From NCBI GenBank assembly GCA_946480715.1, contig CAMLKK010000005.1, forward strand, positions 77,312 through 141,311: a stretch of DNA of 64,000 nt. The letters run 5' to 3'. The stretch is from an uncultured Bacteriovorax sp. (GTDB taxonomy: Bacteria; Bdellovibrionota; Bacteriovoracia; Bacteriovoracales; Bacteriovoracaceae). Made by a program: the position numbers and the translations under genes. Shown here piece after piece: positions 1 to 8,642 of this stretch. A model generated the notes under the pieces. The model saw nothing but the letters and a program-made list of their open reading frames with translations, did no database searches and had not been told where the DNA came from. Position 1 is the first letter of the stretch. Each line of letters opens with the position of its first letter.

Positions 1-1
1 A

Positions 2-436
2 TTCACTTATTTTTATATTCCAGGAAATTTTCACATCTACTGTCCAGATGTTTCAAAAGTAGGTCAGTTTCTCCGTCGTGAAAACGTTCGTATTGCTCAA
101 GAATATTTCGAAAAACCACGAAATAATTTTGATGCTCTCAGATACTTTTCTCGCATGAGTATGTTTGGCCGAATAGAAATGGATTCACTCTGGGAAAATT
201 ATAAAGCGCTTCCTGAGGTTCCTGGTCGCCCAGTGAAAAACCCGAAAAAGCTCGCTCGACTCTTTAAACAAGACCGCTATAAATATCTCTACCATTTCAC
301 GTCGGCTTCTCCTAAGAAGTCATACATGGTCGTGGAAATGCTCGGGCGCAATTATGTAGTGGATTTGAATAATACCAAGGCCCTTTTTTATCACCGCAAT
401 CCTCACCATTTTCGCTATTTCGCGCCCGTAAAATAG
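2..436 (+). CDS. Unknown protein, 5' end outside the window
   Basis: The reading frame is open from base 2 to the TAG at 434-436, so the gene starts upstream of the window. An internal ATG at 155 would give 93 residues, but the open codons before it read as ordinary protein (aromatic and charged, with FRIPGN-like and PDVSKVGQ stretches), so I treat them as coding. The visible 144 residues are basic and rich in Tyr, Phe, Arg and Lys, with no membrane segment and no motif that I recognise. The gene is followed by about 95 bp before metK, which seems to have its own -10 box. Function unknown. It could belong to an exported or a cytoplasmic protein; the missing N-terminus would decide. Confidence 0.6.
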   Translation, partial: FTYFYIPGNFHIYCPDVSKVGQFLRRENVRIAQEYFEKPRNNFDALRYFSRMSMFGRIEMDSLWENYKALPEVPGRPVKNPKKLARLFKQDRYKYLYHFTSASPKKSYMVVEMLGRNYVVDLNNTKALFYHRNPHHFRYFAPVK

Positions 437-483
437 TTGCTCATCGAATAAAGCCGTTGTATAGTCCACGAAATACACTAGAG

Positions 484-513
484 TATAATTTGTTTAGGTA
501 AAATTTATTTACC
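484..513 (+). promoter_or_regulatory. Candidate metK -10 box and leader dyad
   Basis: A perfect TATAAT lies at 484-489, but no good -35 sits 16-18 bp upstream (TTGTAT at 457-462 is 21 bp away). Just downstream, GGTAAA (497-502) and TTTACC (508-513) form a 6-bp inverted repeat with a 5-nt spacer, right before the GGAGAT ribosome site (521-526) of metK. It could be a small operator or a leader hairpin. The leader is too short for a SAM riboswitch. Confidence 0.4.
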
Positions 514-532
514 GCTTTTTGGAGATATATTT

Positions 533-1687
533 ATGTTGAAAGACTACATCTTTACATCTGAGTCTGTTACTGAAGGACACCCAGATAAAATCGCAGATCA
601 AATTTCTGATGCAGTATTGGATGCAATGCTTGCTCAAGATGCAAAGTCACGTGTTGCGTGTGAAACACTTATTACAACTGGTCTAGTTGTTCTAGCTGGT
701 GAGATCACTTCAAACGCTAACGTAGATTTTCAAAATATCGTTCGCTCAACAATCGCGAAAATCGGATACGATGATTCAAGAAAAGGCTTCGACGCTCACA
801 CTTGTGGTGTAACAGTTGCTCTTGGAAAACAATCTCAAGATATCGCAATGGGTGTTAACGAAAACGAAGGAACGTACCTTGAACAAGGTGCTGGTGACCA
901 AGGTTTAATGTTTGGTTACGCGATCAACGAAACAGCTTCGTTCATGCCATTAACAATCGATCTTTCTCACAACCTTGCTCGTCGTTTATCAGAAGTTCGT
1001 AAGAATGGAACTCTTCCACTTCTTCGCGCTGACGGAAAGACACAAGTTTCTGCTCAATACGTGAACGGAAAAGTTGCTCGTCTAGATGCAATCGTTGTTT
1101 CTACTCAGCACGCTGAAGAAATGACTCTAAAACAAATCGAAGAAGGTGTTCGCGCTGAAGTTATCAACAAAGTTGTTCCAGCAAACCTTATCGACAACAA
1201 CACTAAAATTTTCATCAATCCAACTGGCCGTTTCGTTATCGGTGGACCAATGGGAGACTGTGGTCTTACAGGAAGAAAAATCATCGTAGATACTTACGGT
1301 GGTCACGGAGCTCACGGTGGTGGAGCATTCTCTGGTAAAGATCCTTCAAAAGTAGACCGTTCAGCTGCATACGCTGCTCGCCACGTAGCTAAGCACATTG
1401 TTGCTGCTGGTTTAGCAGAACGCGCTCTTGTTCAAGTTGCTTACGCAATCGGTGTAGCAAAGCCAGTTTCATTCCTTGTTGAAACTTTCGGAACAGAGAA
1501 AGTTGAAATGACAAAACTTAACAAAGTGATCAACGAGATGTTCGATATGAGACCTAAAGCTATCATTCAACGTCTTGATCTACTTAAGCCGATCTATTCT
1601 CAGACTGCGGCTTATGGGCACTTTGGGAATTCTAACTTTCCTTGGGAAAAGCTGGATCGTTTAGATGAATTGAAATCACACTTCTAA
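533..1687 (+). CDS. metK: S-adenosylmethionine synthetase
   Basis: Makes S-adenosylmethionine from methionine and ATP in the cytoplasm; the enzyme is normally a tetramer. The 384-residue length matches the family. Signatures visible: GHPDK near residue 16 (ATP site), [12 protein letters not shown] near residue 120 (signature 1), and the glycine-rich [19 protein letters not shown] region near residue 262 (signature 2 with the P-loop-like segment). The ATG at 533 has a GGAGAT ribosome site 6 nt upstream. It is a single-gene unit closed by the terminator at 1694-1719. Codon use is noticeably more uniform than in neighbouring genes, as expected for a highly expressed housekeeping gene. Identification is secure. 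Confidence 0.98.
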   Translation: MLKDYIFTSESVTEGHPDKIADQISDAVLDAMLAQDAKSRVACETLITTGLVVLAGEITSNANVDFQNIVRSTIAKIGYDDSRKGFDAHTCGVTVALGKQSQDIAMGVNENEGTYLEQGAGDQGLMFGYAINETASFMPLTIDLSHNLARRLSEVRKNGTLPLLRADGKTQVSAQYVNGKVARLDAIVVSTQHAEEMTLKQIEEGVRAEVINKVVPANLIDNNTKIFINPTGRFVIGGPMGDCGLTGRKIIVDTYGGHGAHGGGAFSGKDPSKVDRSAAYAARHVAKHIVAAGLAERALVQVAYAIGVAKPVSFLVETFGTEKVEMTKLNKVINEMFDMRPKAIIQRLDLLKPIYSQTAAYGHFGNSNFPWEKLDRLDELKSHF

Positions 1688-1693
1688 AAAAAT

Positions 1694-1719
1694 AAGGCTC
1701 CGAAAGGAGCCTTTTTTTT
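1694..1719 (+). terminator. Intrinsic terminator after metK
   Basis: An 8-bp stem AAGGCTCC/GGAGCCTT with a GAAA tetraloop is followed by a run of T, 6 nt after the metK stop codon. Confidence 0.92.
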
Positions 1720-1799
1720 GTCTATTAATCACTTCACTCAAGTCCTAAATAGTTTTATGCAATGGGAAAATAGAGATCAGTTGCACAAGTACAGGTTGA

Positions 1800-2246
1800 G
1801 TGGCACGATTAAATAAGTTTATGAAGATATCTTTATTCATTCTATTCGCATGGCTTTTAAATTTTGCTCTGGTGAATTCAGCAGTGGCCGAGAATTCGCG
1901 TTCACCTGCTGTTTTAGATCCCAATTGCAATCTGGATATTCCAACAACTCAAACGGTGATTATCGATGGTAAGAGTGTTGTTATTGAAAAGAGTCCTGAA
2001 CAAGTTCAAAAAGAGCAGTGTAAAGAGATTCGTGAGTGCATTGCTAGTGCTGATGATGAAGACCTGGCAGAGCTTAAAAGCCTTGAAGATGTCGCCTGTA
2101 ATGCCAATCTAAAAGCTGTGAACACCAGAACTCCTTCAGTCGTTGTCGATAAAAACTTCGATGGAAAACGAAAAGCAAAAGAAGAAGTTGAATCGAATGA
2201 TCGTCCAGTAGCAATTCCAGCGGCCGCCGCCACAAAACCTAAGTAG
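1800..2246 (+). CDS. Small exported protein, unknown function
   Basis: 148 residues from a GTG at 1800; an ATG at 1821 (residue 8) is possible but has no better ribosome site. Residues 8-30 form a clear signal peptide (hydrophobic core LFILFAWLLNFAL, then a SAVA|E-type cleavage site). The mature part is charged, with four cysteines (in PNCNL, EQCKE, RECIA and VACNA) that could form two disulfides in the periplasm, and an alanine/lysine tail. No known family recognised. It is followed after 8 bp by a small membrane protein gene, so the two may be co-transcribed. Function unknown. Confidence 0.6.
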   Translation: MARLNKFMKISLFILFAWLLNFALVNSAVAENSRSPAVLDPNCNLDIPTTQTVIIDGKSVVIEKSPEQVQKEQCKEIRECIASADDEDLAELKSLEDVACNANLKAVNTRTPSVVVDKNFDGKRKAKEEVESNDRPVAIPAAAATKPK

Positions 2247-2254
2247 GTCGCGCT

Positions 2255-2485
2255 TTGAATCTTTTTGAAATTTTTCTTTTCATCGCAAAATACACACCAT
2301 TCTGGGCCGTCCCTATAGGACTAACAGGTATCCACTTCGCTTATTTATATTGGCTCAAGGACTACCGAGAAATTGCTTACTTTTGGGGAGCATTAGTCTT
2401 ATTTTGTCTTACATCAGTAGTCTTGTATTTCGTCTTTGGTGGACCAGATCAAATAATGCAAACGCTCACACAATACTTTCACTAA
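2255..2485 (+). CDS. Small two-helix membrane protein, unknown function
   Basis: 76 residues starting with TTG at 2255, 8 bp after the preceding stop codon; AGGTCG upstream is a modest ribosome site. Two hydrophobic segments (about residues 4-30 and 42-63) are separated by a short charged loop LKDYRE, giving a helical hairpin in the inner membrane. No family recognised. Close spacing suggests co-transcription with the exported protein at 1800-2246. An overlapping frame at 2350-2550 codes less convincingly. Confidence is limited by the short length and the TTG start. Confidence 0.5.
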   Translation: MNLFEIFLFIAKYTPFWAVPIGLTGIHFAYLYWLKDYREIAYFWGALVLFCLTSVVLYFVFGGPDQIMQTLTQYFH

Positions 2486-2546
2486 CTTGCCACTTGATCA
2501 TTTTGATCGGAATTTATTGCCATTTTTCTGTCACTCTGTTGAGAAA

Positions 2547-2576
2547 TTGACACCGAGACATCTTCATTGTTAGCAT
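2547..2576 (+). promoter_or_regulatory. Candidate sigma-70-type promoter of the response regulator gene
   Basis: Perfect -35 TTGACA (2547-2552), 18-bp spacer, and TAGCAT (2571-2576, 4 of 6 matches to TATAAT). Position is right for the gene starting at 2641. Predicted by eye only. Confidence 0.4.
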
Positions 2577-2640
2577 TTTTACGTGGTCTATAGGATTGAC
2601 CATTTTTATCAGATTTTTAAATCTTCAAGGAAGGATCCTA

Positions 2641-4221
2641 GTGAACGATTTTCAATTTCTTCATACTTCATACGAGACCGATTCATCGAAGTCGGACAAT
2701 CAACATCACACTAAATTGCCCGATATCTATCTCGTTGAAGATGATCGTGTTCTTGGAACAACGATCAAAAAATACCTGGAGAAAAAACTATCGCTCACTG
2801 TTCATTATTATCTCTCTCCAACTGAATGCCTTCTTGAACTTGATAAAAAAATAAAATCTGAAACCGTCGTGAACCAAACTCCATTCTGTCTAATCACTGA
2901 TATCAGCTTTGAAGCTGGTGGTTCAGATGGTTTATTGTTAATTGATCTTCTTAAAGAGCGCGGTCATCATTTTGTTTCGATTGTAATGACAGGCTTTGCT
3001 TCTATTGAAACAGCCATCAACGCAACTAAAAAAGGCGTCTTTCATTATTTAACCAAGCCGTTTGAACTCGAAGTTCTTTCAGACTTGGTCACAAAAGCAT
3101 TCACAAAAAAATTAAATGTACCAATGTCGTTTTTTACTGCGACAGATGTTGCTTCTACTAAAATCTCCTCGTCGAATGCTTCAACTGCAAATACATCGCA
3201 TTTGTTTCAAAGCCGCTTTAAAATTGAAGCTCCAACTCCAGATGATATTTTCTGCGGAATGGTTGGTCGCTCAAAACAAATGAAGCAAGTTTTTGAGCGC
3301 ATTAGAAAAGTTGCCGCAAGTGATTCAACGGTTTTCATCTCTGGTCCATCAGGAACAGGGAAAGAGCTTGTGGCAAATGCTCTTCATAATCTCTCGGCCA
3401 GGAAAGCTCACAATATGGTTTCTGTGAATTGTGGTGCTATTCCTTCTGAGCTACTTGAAAGTGAATTGTTTGGTCACGAAAAAGGTGCCTTCACTGGAGC
3501 GATTTCTTCACGCAAAGGCCGTTTTGAAATGGCCCACCGTGGATCGATCTTCTTAGATGAAATTGGTGATATGCCTCTTCTTCTCCAAGTAAAAATTCTT
3601 CGCGTGCTTCAAAATCGCGTGATCGAGAGAGTAGGGAGTACTGATACAACTGAGATCGATGTTCGTATCATCACTGCTACTCACCGCAATCTTGAAGAAG
3701 CTGTTCAAGACGGCAATTTCCGCGAAGACCTTTATTACCGCCTCAATGTTATTCCCATAAAAGTTCCGGCCCTATGTGAAAGAAGAGAAGATATCCCGCT
3801 TATGATCTCTTACTTCCTTTCAAAATTTGTTTCTGCCGATGGCCGCAACAATATTGAATTTGATGATGAAGCACTCGAAATGCTCATCGGTTACGACTGG
3901 CCTGGAAACGTACGTGAACTTGAAAATCTAATTGAAAGATTAGTTATCCTTAAAGGTGGAAACCAAATCAAAGTTTCTGATCTACCAGCAAAATTCCTAA
4001 AACAAGCTCCGGCAAATTTCGATTCATACAAAGAACTCATCACACTTCCAGAAGTGGGTGTTGATCTTAAACAACTTCTTTCCGATATTGAAGATTCACT
4101 CATCAACCAAGCACTCGCAGTTACAGGTGGAAACAAAAACCAGGCTTCGAAGCTTCTCTCGATGAACAGAACGACATTAATCGAGAAGATGAAGAAAAAA
4201 GGTTTCATCACACTTAATTAG
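2641..4221 (+). CDS. Sigma-54-dependent response regulator, NtrC family
   Basis: A two-component transcription activator that on phosphorylation remodels sigma-54 RNA polymerase. I prefer GTG 2641 (526 aa) over TTG 2596 because AGGAAGGA lies 5 nt upstream of the GTG and nothing comparable precedes the TTG. Domains: receiver (about 20-155) with phospho-acceptor D87 in CLITDIS, then MTGF and KPF; AAA+ domain (about 205-435) with Walker A GPSGTGKE at 235-242, an intact GAFTGA sigma-54 contact loop at 282-287, Walker B FLDEIGD and FREDLYYRL with its arginine finger; C-terminal Fis-type helix-turn-helix with GGNKNQASKLLSMNRTT. All catalytic motifs are present, unlike the relative at 12280. It lies 7 kb from a flagellar operon, so an FlrC/FlgR-like role is possible but unproven. 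No sensor kinase gene is adjacent. Confidence 0.93.
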   Translation: MNDFQFLHTSYETDSSKSDNQHHTKLPDIYLVEDDRVLGTTIKKYLEKKLSLTVHYYLSPTECLLELDKKIKSETVVNQTPFCLITDISFEAGGSDGLLLIDLLKERGHHFVSIVMTGFASIETAINATKKGVFHYLTKPFELEVLSDLVTKAFTKKLNVPMSFFTATDVASTKISSSNASTANTSHLFQSRFKIEAPTPDDIFCGMVGRSKQMKQVFERIRKVAASDSTVFISGPSGTGKELVANALHNLSARKAHNMVSVNCGAIPSELLESELFGHEKGAFTGAISSRKGRFEMAHRGSIFLDEIGDMPLLLQVKILRVLQNRVIERVGSTDTTEIDVRIITATHRNLEEAVQDGNFREDLYYRLNVIPIKVPALCERREDIPLMISYFLSKFVSADGRNNIEFDDEALEMLIGYDWPGNVRELENLIERLVILKGGNQIKVSDLPAKFLKQAPANFDSYKELITLPEVGVDLKQLLSDIEDSLINQALAVTGGNKNQASKLLSMNRTTLIEKMKKKGFITLN

Positions 4222-4225
4222 TTTG

Positions 4226-5668
4226 ATGGAAAAACTTAAAAGGCGTAAGCTCTTTGCCTTCATCCTTATTGTTGGAACAATCCTCAGATTTACTAAGCTT
4301 GATTTTCAGTCTTTTTGGTATGAGGAGCTCGTTTCGGTTTATTACACTAACGTAAATGGTCTCGGAGAATTCTTTTCTCGTTATTTGCACAATCCAGATT
4401 TCAGTCCGCCGCTTTATCATCTCTTCATTTACTTTATTCGCTCACTTTTTGGATCTTCTGACTGGATACTAAGGGCCCCTAGCGCATTTTTTGGAGTAGG
4501 TGTGATTGTCATGACCTATTTTTTAGGTAGACGCTTAATTAGTCAGCAAGGTGCTTTAATGGCATCGGCAATGGCATCAGTTTCCGGCGCTTTCATCTAT
4601 TACTCACAAGAAATGCGATATAACACTGCACTCGTTTTTTTTATACTGCTGTATTCATATCTTTTTTTAGATTATCAGCATGAGCGTTCATCTATCAGAT
4701 CAAAGATTGGATTAACTCTAAGTGTATTCATTCTTGTTTATATTCACTACTTGGGACTCTTCTTTGTTCTGCAAATATTAGTTGTCTCCACTATGTTGAA
4801 ACGTACTCTTTGGAAACGAAATGTAATTTTCATGGTCGGAGTTATCATTCTTTTTGCCCCTTGGATGATGGTTTTTATTAAACAGACTTCTGTGTGGAGC
4901 ATTCCTAATTTAAATAATACCTCTCCTCATTTATTTACTTACCTCAAGCACATGTTGGAATTTGCTTTCTTTTATCGGCCATATTGGTTCAGCGATAATA
5001 TTCAAAATGGTAACGTGTATATTCTCATGTATGCTTCGGCGGGATTTCTGTTCATTAGTATGCTTTTTTGTCTTAGAAAGAACTTTAGAAAATTGAGATG
5101 CAGCTTAGAACAGTTTTATTTGTGGGGACTTTTCATATTCAACGTGAGTCTTTTTTTTATTGCTGATTTACTGGGATCAAAAAAATATTTCTACGAAAAA
5201 AATCTTTTGTTCACGTTGCCGTTTCTCTATTTGGGTGTGGCCTTCATAATAGATCGAGCTTATTCAAGTAAAAAAGAAAAGCATGTATTCATACTTGGCT
5301 GTTCTCTTTTCATGGCCTACCGACCATTTTATGTTCTCGATTACTATGGCAGGGTTTTTAAAACAGAATTTAAAACATCTGCCGAAATTATCGCCCGAGA
5401 CTATAAAACCCTACCAGTATTTGTGATGTGTGGGGACCGTGAATGGTATGATCATTATTTTACTAAAATGAACATTAAAAATGTCACTTACATAAAAAAC
5501 GCAGAAGATCTGCATCGTGAAATGAAAAACAAACAAAGAGCGGTGCTTACTTACGGTCACTGCTTCGTTGATCCCTTAGTGGAATTTGAGTCTGAAAAAT
5601 ATTTAGTGAAATCACTTTATCAGTCACATTCCCTTAGCTTTGCTGGTCTGTATGAATTTCATCCTTAG
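4226..5668 (+). CDS. Integral membrane glycosyltransferase, GT39/ArnT-like
   Basis: 480 residues with about ten hydrophobic segments. The N-terminal third carries the layout of polyprenyl-phosphate-sugar glycosyltransferases of the PMT/ArnT group: a FWYEEL motif in the first periplasmic loop, then DFSPPLYHL, a second loop with RAPSAFFGV, LGRRLIS and YYSQEMRYN. Such enzymes move a sugar from an undecaprenyl-phosphate carrier onto protein or lipid in the periplasm. The first loop normally has an Asp-Glu pair; here it reads Glu-Glu. ATG 4226 directly follows an in-frame TTG at 4223 and lies 5 bp after the upstream stop codon, so it probably shares the regulator's transcript. The acceptor cannot be told from sequence. 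Confidence 0.75.
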   Translation: MEKLKRRKLFAFILIVGTILRFTKLDFQSFWYEELVSVYYTNVNGLGEFFSRYLHNPDFSPPLYHLFIYFIRSLFGSSDWILRAPSAFFGVGVIVMTYFLGRRLISQQGALMASAMASVSGAFIYYSQEMRYNTALVFFILLYSYLFLDYQHERSSIRSKIGLTLSVFILVYIHYLGLFFVLQILVVSTMLKRTLWKRNVIFMVGVIILFAPWMMVFIKQTSVWSIPNLNNTSPHLFTYLKHMLEFAFFYRPYWFSDNIQNGNVYILMYASAGFLFISMLFCLRKNFRKLRCSLEQFYLWGLFIFNVSLFFIADLLGSKKYFYEKNLLFTLPFLYLGVAFIIDRAYSSKKEKHVFILGCSLFMAYRPFYVLDYYGRVFKTEFKTSAEIIARDYKTLPVFVMCGDREWYDHYFTKMNIKNVTYIKNAEDLHREMKNKQRAVLTYGHCFVDPLVEFESEKYLVKSLYQSHSLSFAGLYEFHP

Positions 5669-5714
5669 TTTTCATTAATTTAGATTGAGTTACATATCTG
5701 CCTGATTTGCAAAT

Positions 5715-5726
5715 CTCCAAACGGAG
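5715..5726 (+). promoter_or_regulatory. Small hairpin over the transposase ribosome site
   Basis: CTCC (5715-5718) and GGAG (5723-5726) pair across a 4-nt loop, and the GGAG is the core of the ribosome site GGAGGT for the ATG at 5733. The stem also abuts a perfect 12-bp palindrome, GATTTGCAAATC (5704-5715). It may keep transposase translation low. Confidence 0.4.
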
Positions 5727-5732
5727 GTGATT

Positions 5733-6350
5733 ATGCGAAAAATCAGGAAGAACACTCAACTCAGTTTGATTAATCCAAAAGGAGCAGGAAGACCTGCAAA
5801 AAACGACAAGGGAATCCGTCATACTGCTCGTGAACGAATTTCGAAATTAACTGCTCTTCATTTAACGATTAAAGTCCGCGAGAATAAGGCAGATATCAAA
5901 AATAAGCGTCTTTTAAGAGCACTCCATCATGCGATCATGAGAGCGAGGCTTAAAGGTTTAAGGATTATTCATTACACGTTGGAATTTAATCATGTTCATT
6001 TGTTGGTTGAGGCTTCCAACAATGAAGTTCTTCATAAAGGTATGCAAGCGCTCGGGATTTCTTTTTCGAAGGCGATTAATAAAGTTAAATCACTTAAAGG
6101 CACAGTCTATAAACACCGCTATCATTTCAGGAAGATTGGTTCGAGAAGAGAGTATAAAATTGTTCTCAATTATATTGTTGGCAATGGAATAAAACACAAA
6201 AGGACCAAGGCCTTGATTGATCCATACAACTCATGCGTAATTTCGGCGGATATGATAAAAATTGTAGAAAGAAGTGATTATCTGAAAAGCTTGCGGGCCA
6301 AGTTGCAAGTTATCTTGTGCCCGCCGAAATTATTCGCCTTTTTTGATTGA
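5733..6350 (+). CDS. REP-associated tyrosine transposase (RAYT/Y1-type)
   Basis: A 205-residue HUH-type single-strand DNA transposase of the IS200-like Y1 superfamily. The HUH motif is seen in FNHVHLLVE (around residue 90), followed by the family-typical GTVYKHRYH and a C-terminal LNYIVGN segment that supplies the catalytic tyrosine. RAYTs act on REP palindromes rather than their own ends and are often domesticated. ATG 5733 has GGAGG 5 nt upstream, better than the GTG at 5727. The N-terminus carries an AT-hook-like GAGRPAKN. No tnpB and no obvious flanking terminal repeats were seen, so this is a solitary gene, not an insertion sequence. Its 3' end overlaps mlaD tail-to-tail by 21 bp, which argues for long residence at this site. 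Confidence 0.82.
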   Translation: MRKIRKNTQLSLINPKGAGRPAKNDKGIRHTARERISKLTALHLTIKVRENKADIKNKRLLRALHHAIMRARLKGLRIIHYTLEFNHVHLLVEASNNEVLHKGMQALGISFSKAINKVKSLKGTVYKHRYHFRKIGSRREYKIVLNYIVGNGIKHKRTKALIDPYNSCVISADMIKIVERSDYLKSLRAKLQVILCPPKLFAFFD

Positions 6351-7127
6351 TTCGCGAATGAAGTATTTTAAGACTTTGTTACGGTTTGCTCCGCCTACGA
6401 GAGTCTTTAGATCTTCATGGAGAGTTTGATCGTAGATGAGGGCGTGCATTGTTCCCGGGCCTTCTTCAATTCTTTTTGTCATCTTCACGAATGAATCAGT
6501 GCTCGTTTTCATATTGGCCATGGATTGAGAGAAGTTTTTGTCATTTAATGTCGACATAAGTTTGTTCGCGTTTGCTGTGAGATTTTCAACGTTATAGAGA
6601 ACGCGTTCAAGACGATTGTCTGCAACTTGAGACATGATTTTATCCATCTTCGTGAGAATGCTTCCAGCAGCGACCATAAGGTCTTCGCCTTTTTCAATGA
6701 TGTGATCGATTTGAGAAGCTTCGTTAGTCGCGAGTATATCGCCCTCGCGAACTGGTTGCGATTCATTTGTTCCGCCAAGAATCTCCAAGAATTTATCTCC
6801 AAGAACACCCTGAGTTTTGAATGCAAGGTAAGAATCTTTTTTGATCCATTCAGTATATTCACTATTCACTGCTAGATTGATGACGAGAGTATCGAGGTCT
6901 TTGAAAGTGATATCTGTAACACTTCCTACTTTAATACCTTTTAACTGGACGGCTGCACCTTCTTTTAAGTTCTGAGCGTTCTTGACCTCTGTTTTGAGAT
7001 AAATTCTGCTGGAGAAAAGAGGGTTTTGTTTATCGAGCATAAAAATGGTGACACTCACTACAGCTAGAAGGATCGTAATGAAAATGCCAGAGATGAGATA
7101 ATTTTTTTTATCACTTGGTTTAAACAT
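6330..7127 (-). CDS. mlaD: MlaD-like substrate-binding protein (MCE domain)
   Basis: 265 residues: one N-terminal membrane helix (about 11-31), then an MCE domain (about 38-120) with the typical LKEGAAVQLKGIKVGSV and GDKFLEI signatures, then a long helical, coiled-coil-prone C-terminal part. In the Mla system the hexameric MCE ring carries phospholipids between the ABC transporter and the periplasm, keeping the outer membrane asymmetric. It is the last gene of the minus-strand operon lipoprotein-mlaE-mlaF-mlaD, 1 bp after mlaF. The family assignment is firm; lipid specificity is inferred from the family. Confidence 0.9.
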   Translation of the reverse strand: MFKPSDKKNYLISGIFITILLAVVSVTIFMLDKQNPLFSSRIYLKTEVKNAQNLKEGAAVQLKGIKVGSVTDITFKDLDTLVINLAVNSEYTEWIKKDSYLAFKTQGVLGDKFLEILGGTNESQPVREGDILATNEASQIDHIIEKGEDLMVAAGSILTKMDKIMSQVADNRLERVLYNVENLTANANKLMSTLNDKNFSQSMANMKTSTDSFVKMTKRIEEGPGTMHALIYDQTLHEDLKTLVGGANRNKVLKYFIRESIKKGE

Positions 7128-7128
7128 G

Positions 7129-7863
7129 TTAGTCGTTCCTTAAACTAAACTTTTTAACAATCGGATCATCTGATTGTTGAAATTTTTCTGGTGTATCGTT
7201 AAAGATAATTTTCCCTTCATGCAAAACGACGATGCGATCGCAAAGTGAAAGAGCAGAGGGGATATCATGAGTTACAAATATTGAAGCAAGTCCTTTCTCT
7301 TTAAGCTTCTGCATGAGCGCAACGACATTTAAAGTGTTCGCTGGATCAAGACCGGCAGTAGGTTCATCGTAGAGGACGATTTCAGGATTCAGTATCATTG
7401 CACGGGCCATTCCCACGCGCTTTTGCATACCACCTGATAAATCAGACGGCATGATTTCTTCTTTTCCTGGAAGATCGATGAGCTTTAACATCTCAGCGAC
7501 TTTATCCTTGATCTGACTGTAACTAAAACGTGTATGCTCGAATAACGGATATGCAATATTTTCGAAAACGTTAATTGAATCGAATAGAGCACCACTTTGA
7601 AATGAGTAGGAGATTTTTATACGAATGTTTTTCAATTGATTTTCAGTCAATTGATCGTAACGTTCGCCTTTAAATATCAACTGGCCTTGATCGATTCTTT
7701 CTAATCCAATAATGGATCTAAGAAGAACTGATTTACCTGTGCCGGAGCCACCGAGCAATCCCAAACTCTCACCTTTATGTAGAGTGAGATTGATCCCTTT
7801 GTGGATTGCATGTTTCCCAAAACTCTTATGAATGTCTTTTAGTTCTAATAAAACCTCTTTCAT
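7129..7863 (-). CDS. mlaF: MlaF-like ABC transporter ATPase
   Basis: 244-residue ABC ATPase that powers the MlaE permease. Walker A GGSGTGKS lies at 38-45, the ABC signature is LSGGMQKR, Walker B is VLYDEPTAGLDP, and the H-loop is in FVTHD. The LSGGMQKRVGMARA segment is characteristic of the MlaF/Ttg2A group. Start ATG 7863 overlaps the mlaE stop by 1 base, so translation is coupled. Confidence 0.93.
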   Translation of the reverse strand: MKEVLLELKDIHKSFGKHAIHKGINLTLHKGESLGLLGGSGTGKSVLLRSIIGLERIDQGQLIFKGERYDQLTENQLKNIRIKISYSFQSGALFDSINVFENIAYPLFEHTRFSYSQIKDKVAEMLKLIDLPGKEEIMPSDLSGGMQKRVGMARAMILNPEIVLYDEPTAGLDPANTLNVVALMQKLKEKGLASIFVTHDIPSALSLCDRIVVLHEGKIIFNDTPEKFQQSDDPIVKKFSLRND

Positions 7864-8642
7864 TACCAGATCACCAAAAAGACTTTACTGATAAAAAAGT
7901 CAGTTATGAGAATGAGGATTGATGCCGTTACTACAACCCAAGTTGTGGAGACACCAACACCTTTAGTTCCATCGCGAGTGTTCAGACCCTTGTAGCAGGC
8001 GAAGATAGTGATGATTCCCGCAAACGCAACAGATTTTACGAGTCCTGACATGTAGTCATTAAATTTTACAGTGGAAAAAACTTTGAAGAGATAAAAACCA
8101 GGAACAATATCAAACTCTGTTCGACAGACAATCATTCCACCGATAATTCCGACACCGAAAGAAAGTGCTGACAACAATGGAAGTGAAATAACGAGGGCCC
8201 AGAAACGTGGGACAACAAGAACTCGCACAGGTGAAGTTCCGAGTGCGCGAATTGCATCCACTTGCTGTGTAACATTCATAGAACCTATTTCAGCAGCAAT
8301 TCCTGAACCCACTCGCCCAGCTACAAGTAGTGATGTGAAGAGAGGAGCCATTTCACGAGCAAGTGAAAGGGAAACGACGGCCGGAACATAGAGTGTTCCA
8401 CCAAATTTAGCAAGACCATAACCAAAGTTCAAAGTCATTACAAGACCCATTGTGAGCCCAATGACAACAGTGATTGATGTTGATCCAAAACCTAAAAGAT
8501 TGATTTGCTCCATTAGTCTTGAAACATAAAAAGGCCCAGTGACTGAACATTTAAGAGTTTCAAAGAATAGCGCAAAAATTTCACCAACAAAGATGAAGAA
8601 TTTTTTTACACGTTCAATCTTCTTTTCGACGAATGCGTTCAT
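7863..8642 (-). CDS. mlaE: MlaE-like ABC transporter permease
   Basis: 259-residue inner-membrane permease with five to six hydrophobic segments. The family hallmarks are present: LVAGRVGSGIAAEIGSM, then VDAIRALGTSPVRVLVVPR and the final TRDGTKGVGVSTTWVVV. Together with the ATPase and the MCE protein it forms a phospholipid transporter. The ATG at 8642 overlaps the stop of the upstream lipoprotein gene by 4 bp, and its own stop overlaps mlaF, so all four genes form one coupled unit. Confidence 0.93.
   Translation of the reverse strand: MNAFVEKKIERVKKFFIFVGEIFALFFETLKCSVTGPFYVSRLMEQINLLGFGSTSITVVIGLTMGLVMTLNFGYGLAKFGGTLYVPAVVSLSLAREMAPLFTSLLVAGRVGSGIAAEIGSMNVTQQVDAIRALGTSPVRVLVVPRFWALVISLPLLSALSFGVGIIGGMIVCRTEFDIVPGFYLFKVFSTVKFNDYMSGLVKSVAFAGIITIFACYKGLNTRDGTKGVGVSTTWVVVTASILILITDFFISKVFLVIW

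Noticed and set aside
437..532. SAM riboswitch upstream of metK
   Set aside because: The gap is only 96 bp, contains a -10 box about 44 bp from the ATG, and shows no multi-helix aptamer.
1798..1816. TGGCACG followed by AT-rich bases as a sigma-54 promoter
   Set aside because: The -24 half is perfect but there is no -12 GC at the required spacing and the site overlaps a start codon.
2350..2550. 66-residue frame overlapping the small membrane protein
   Set aside because: No ribosome site and composition unlike neighbouring proteins; the 2255-2485 frame gives a clean two-helix protein.
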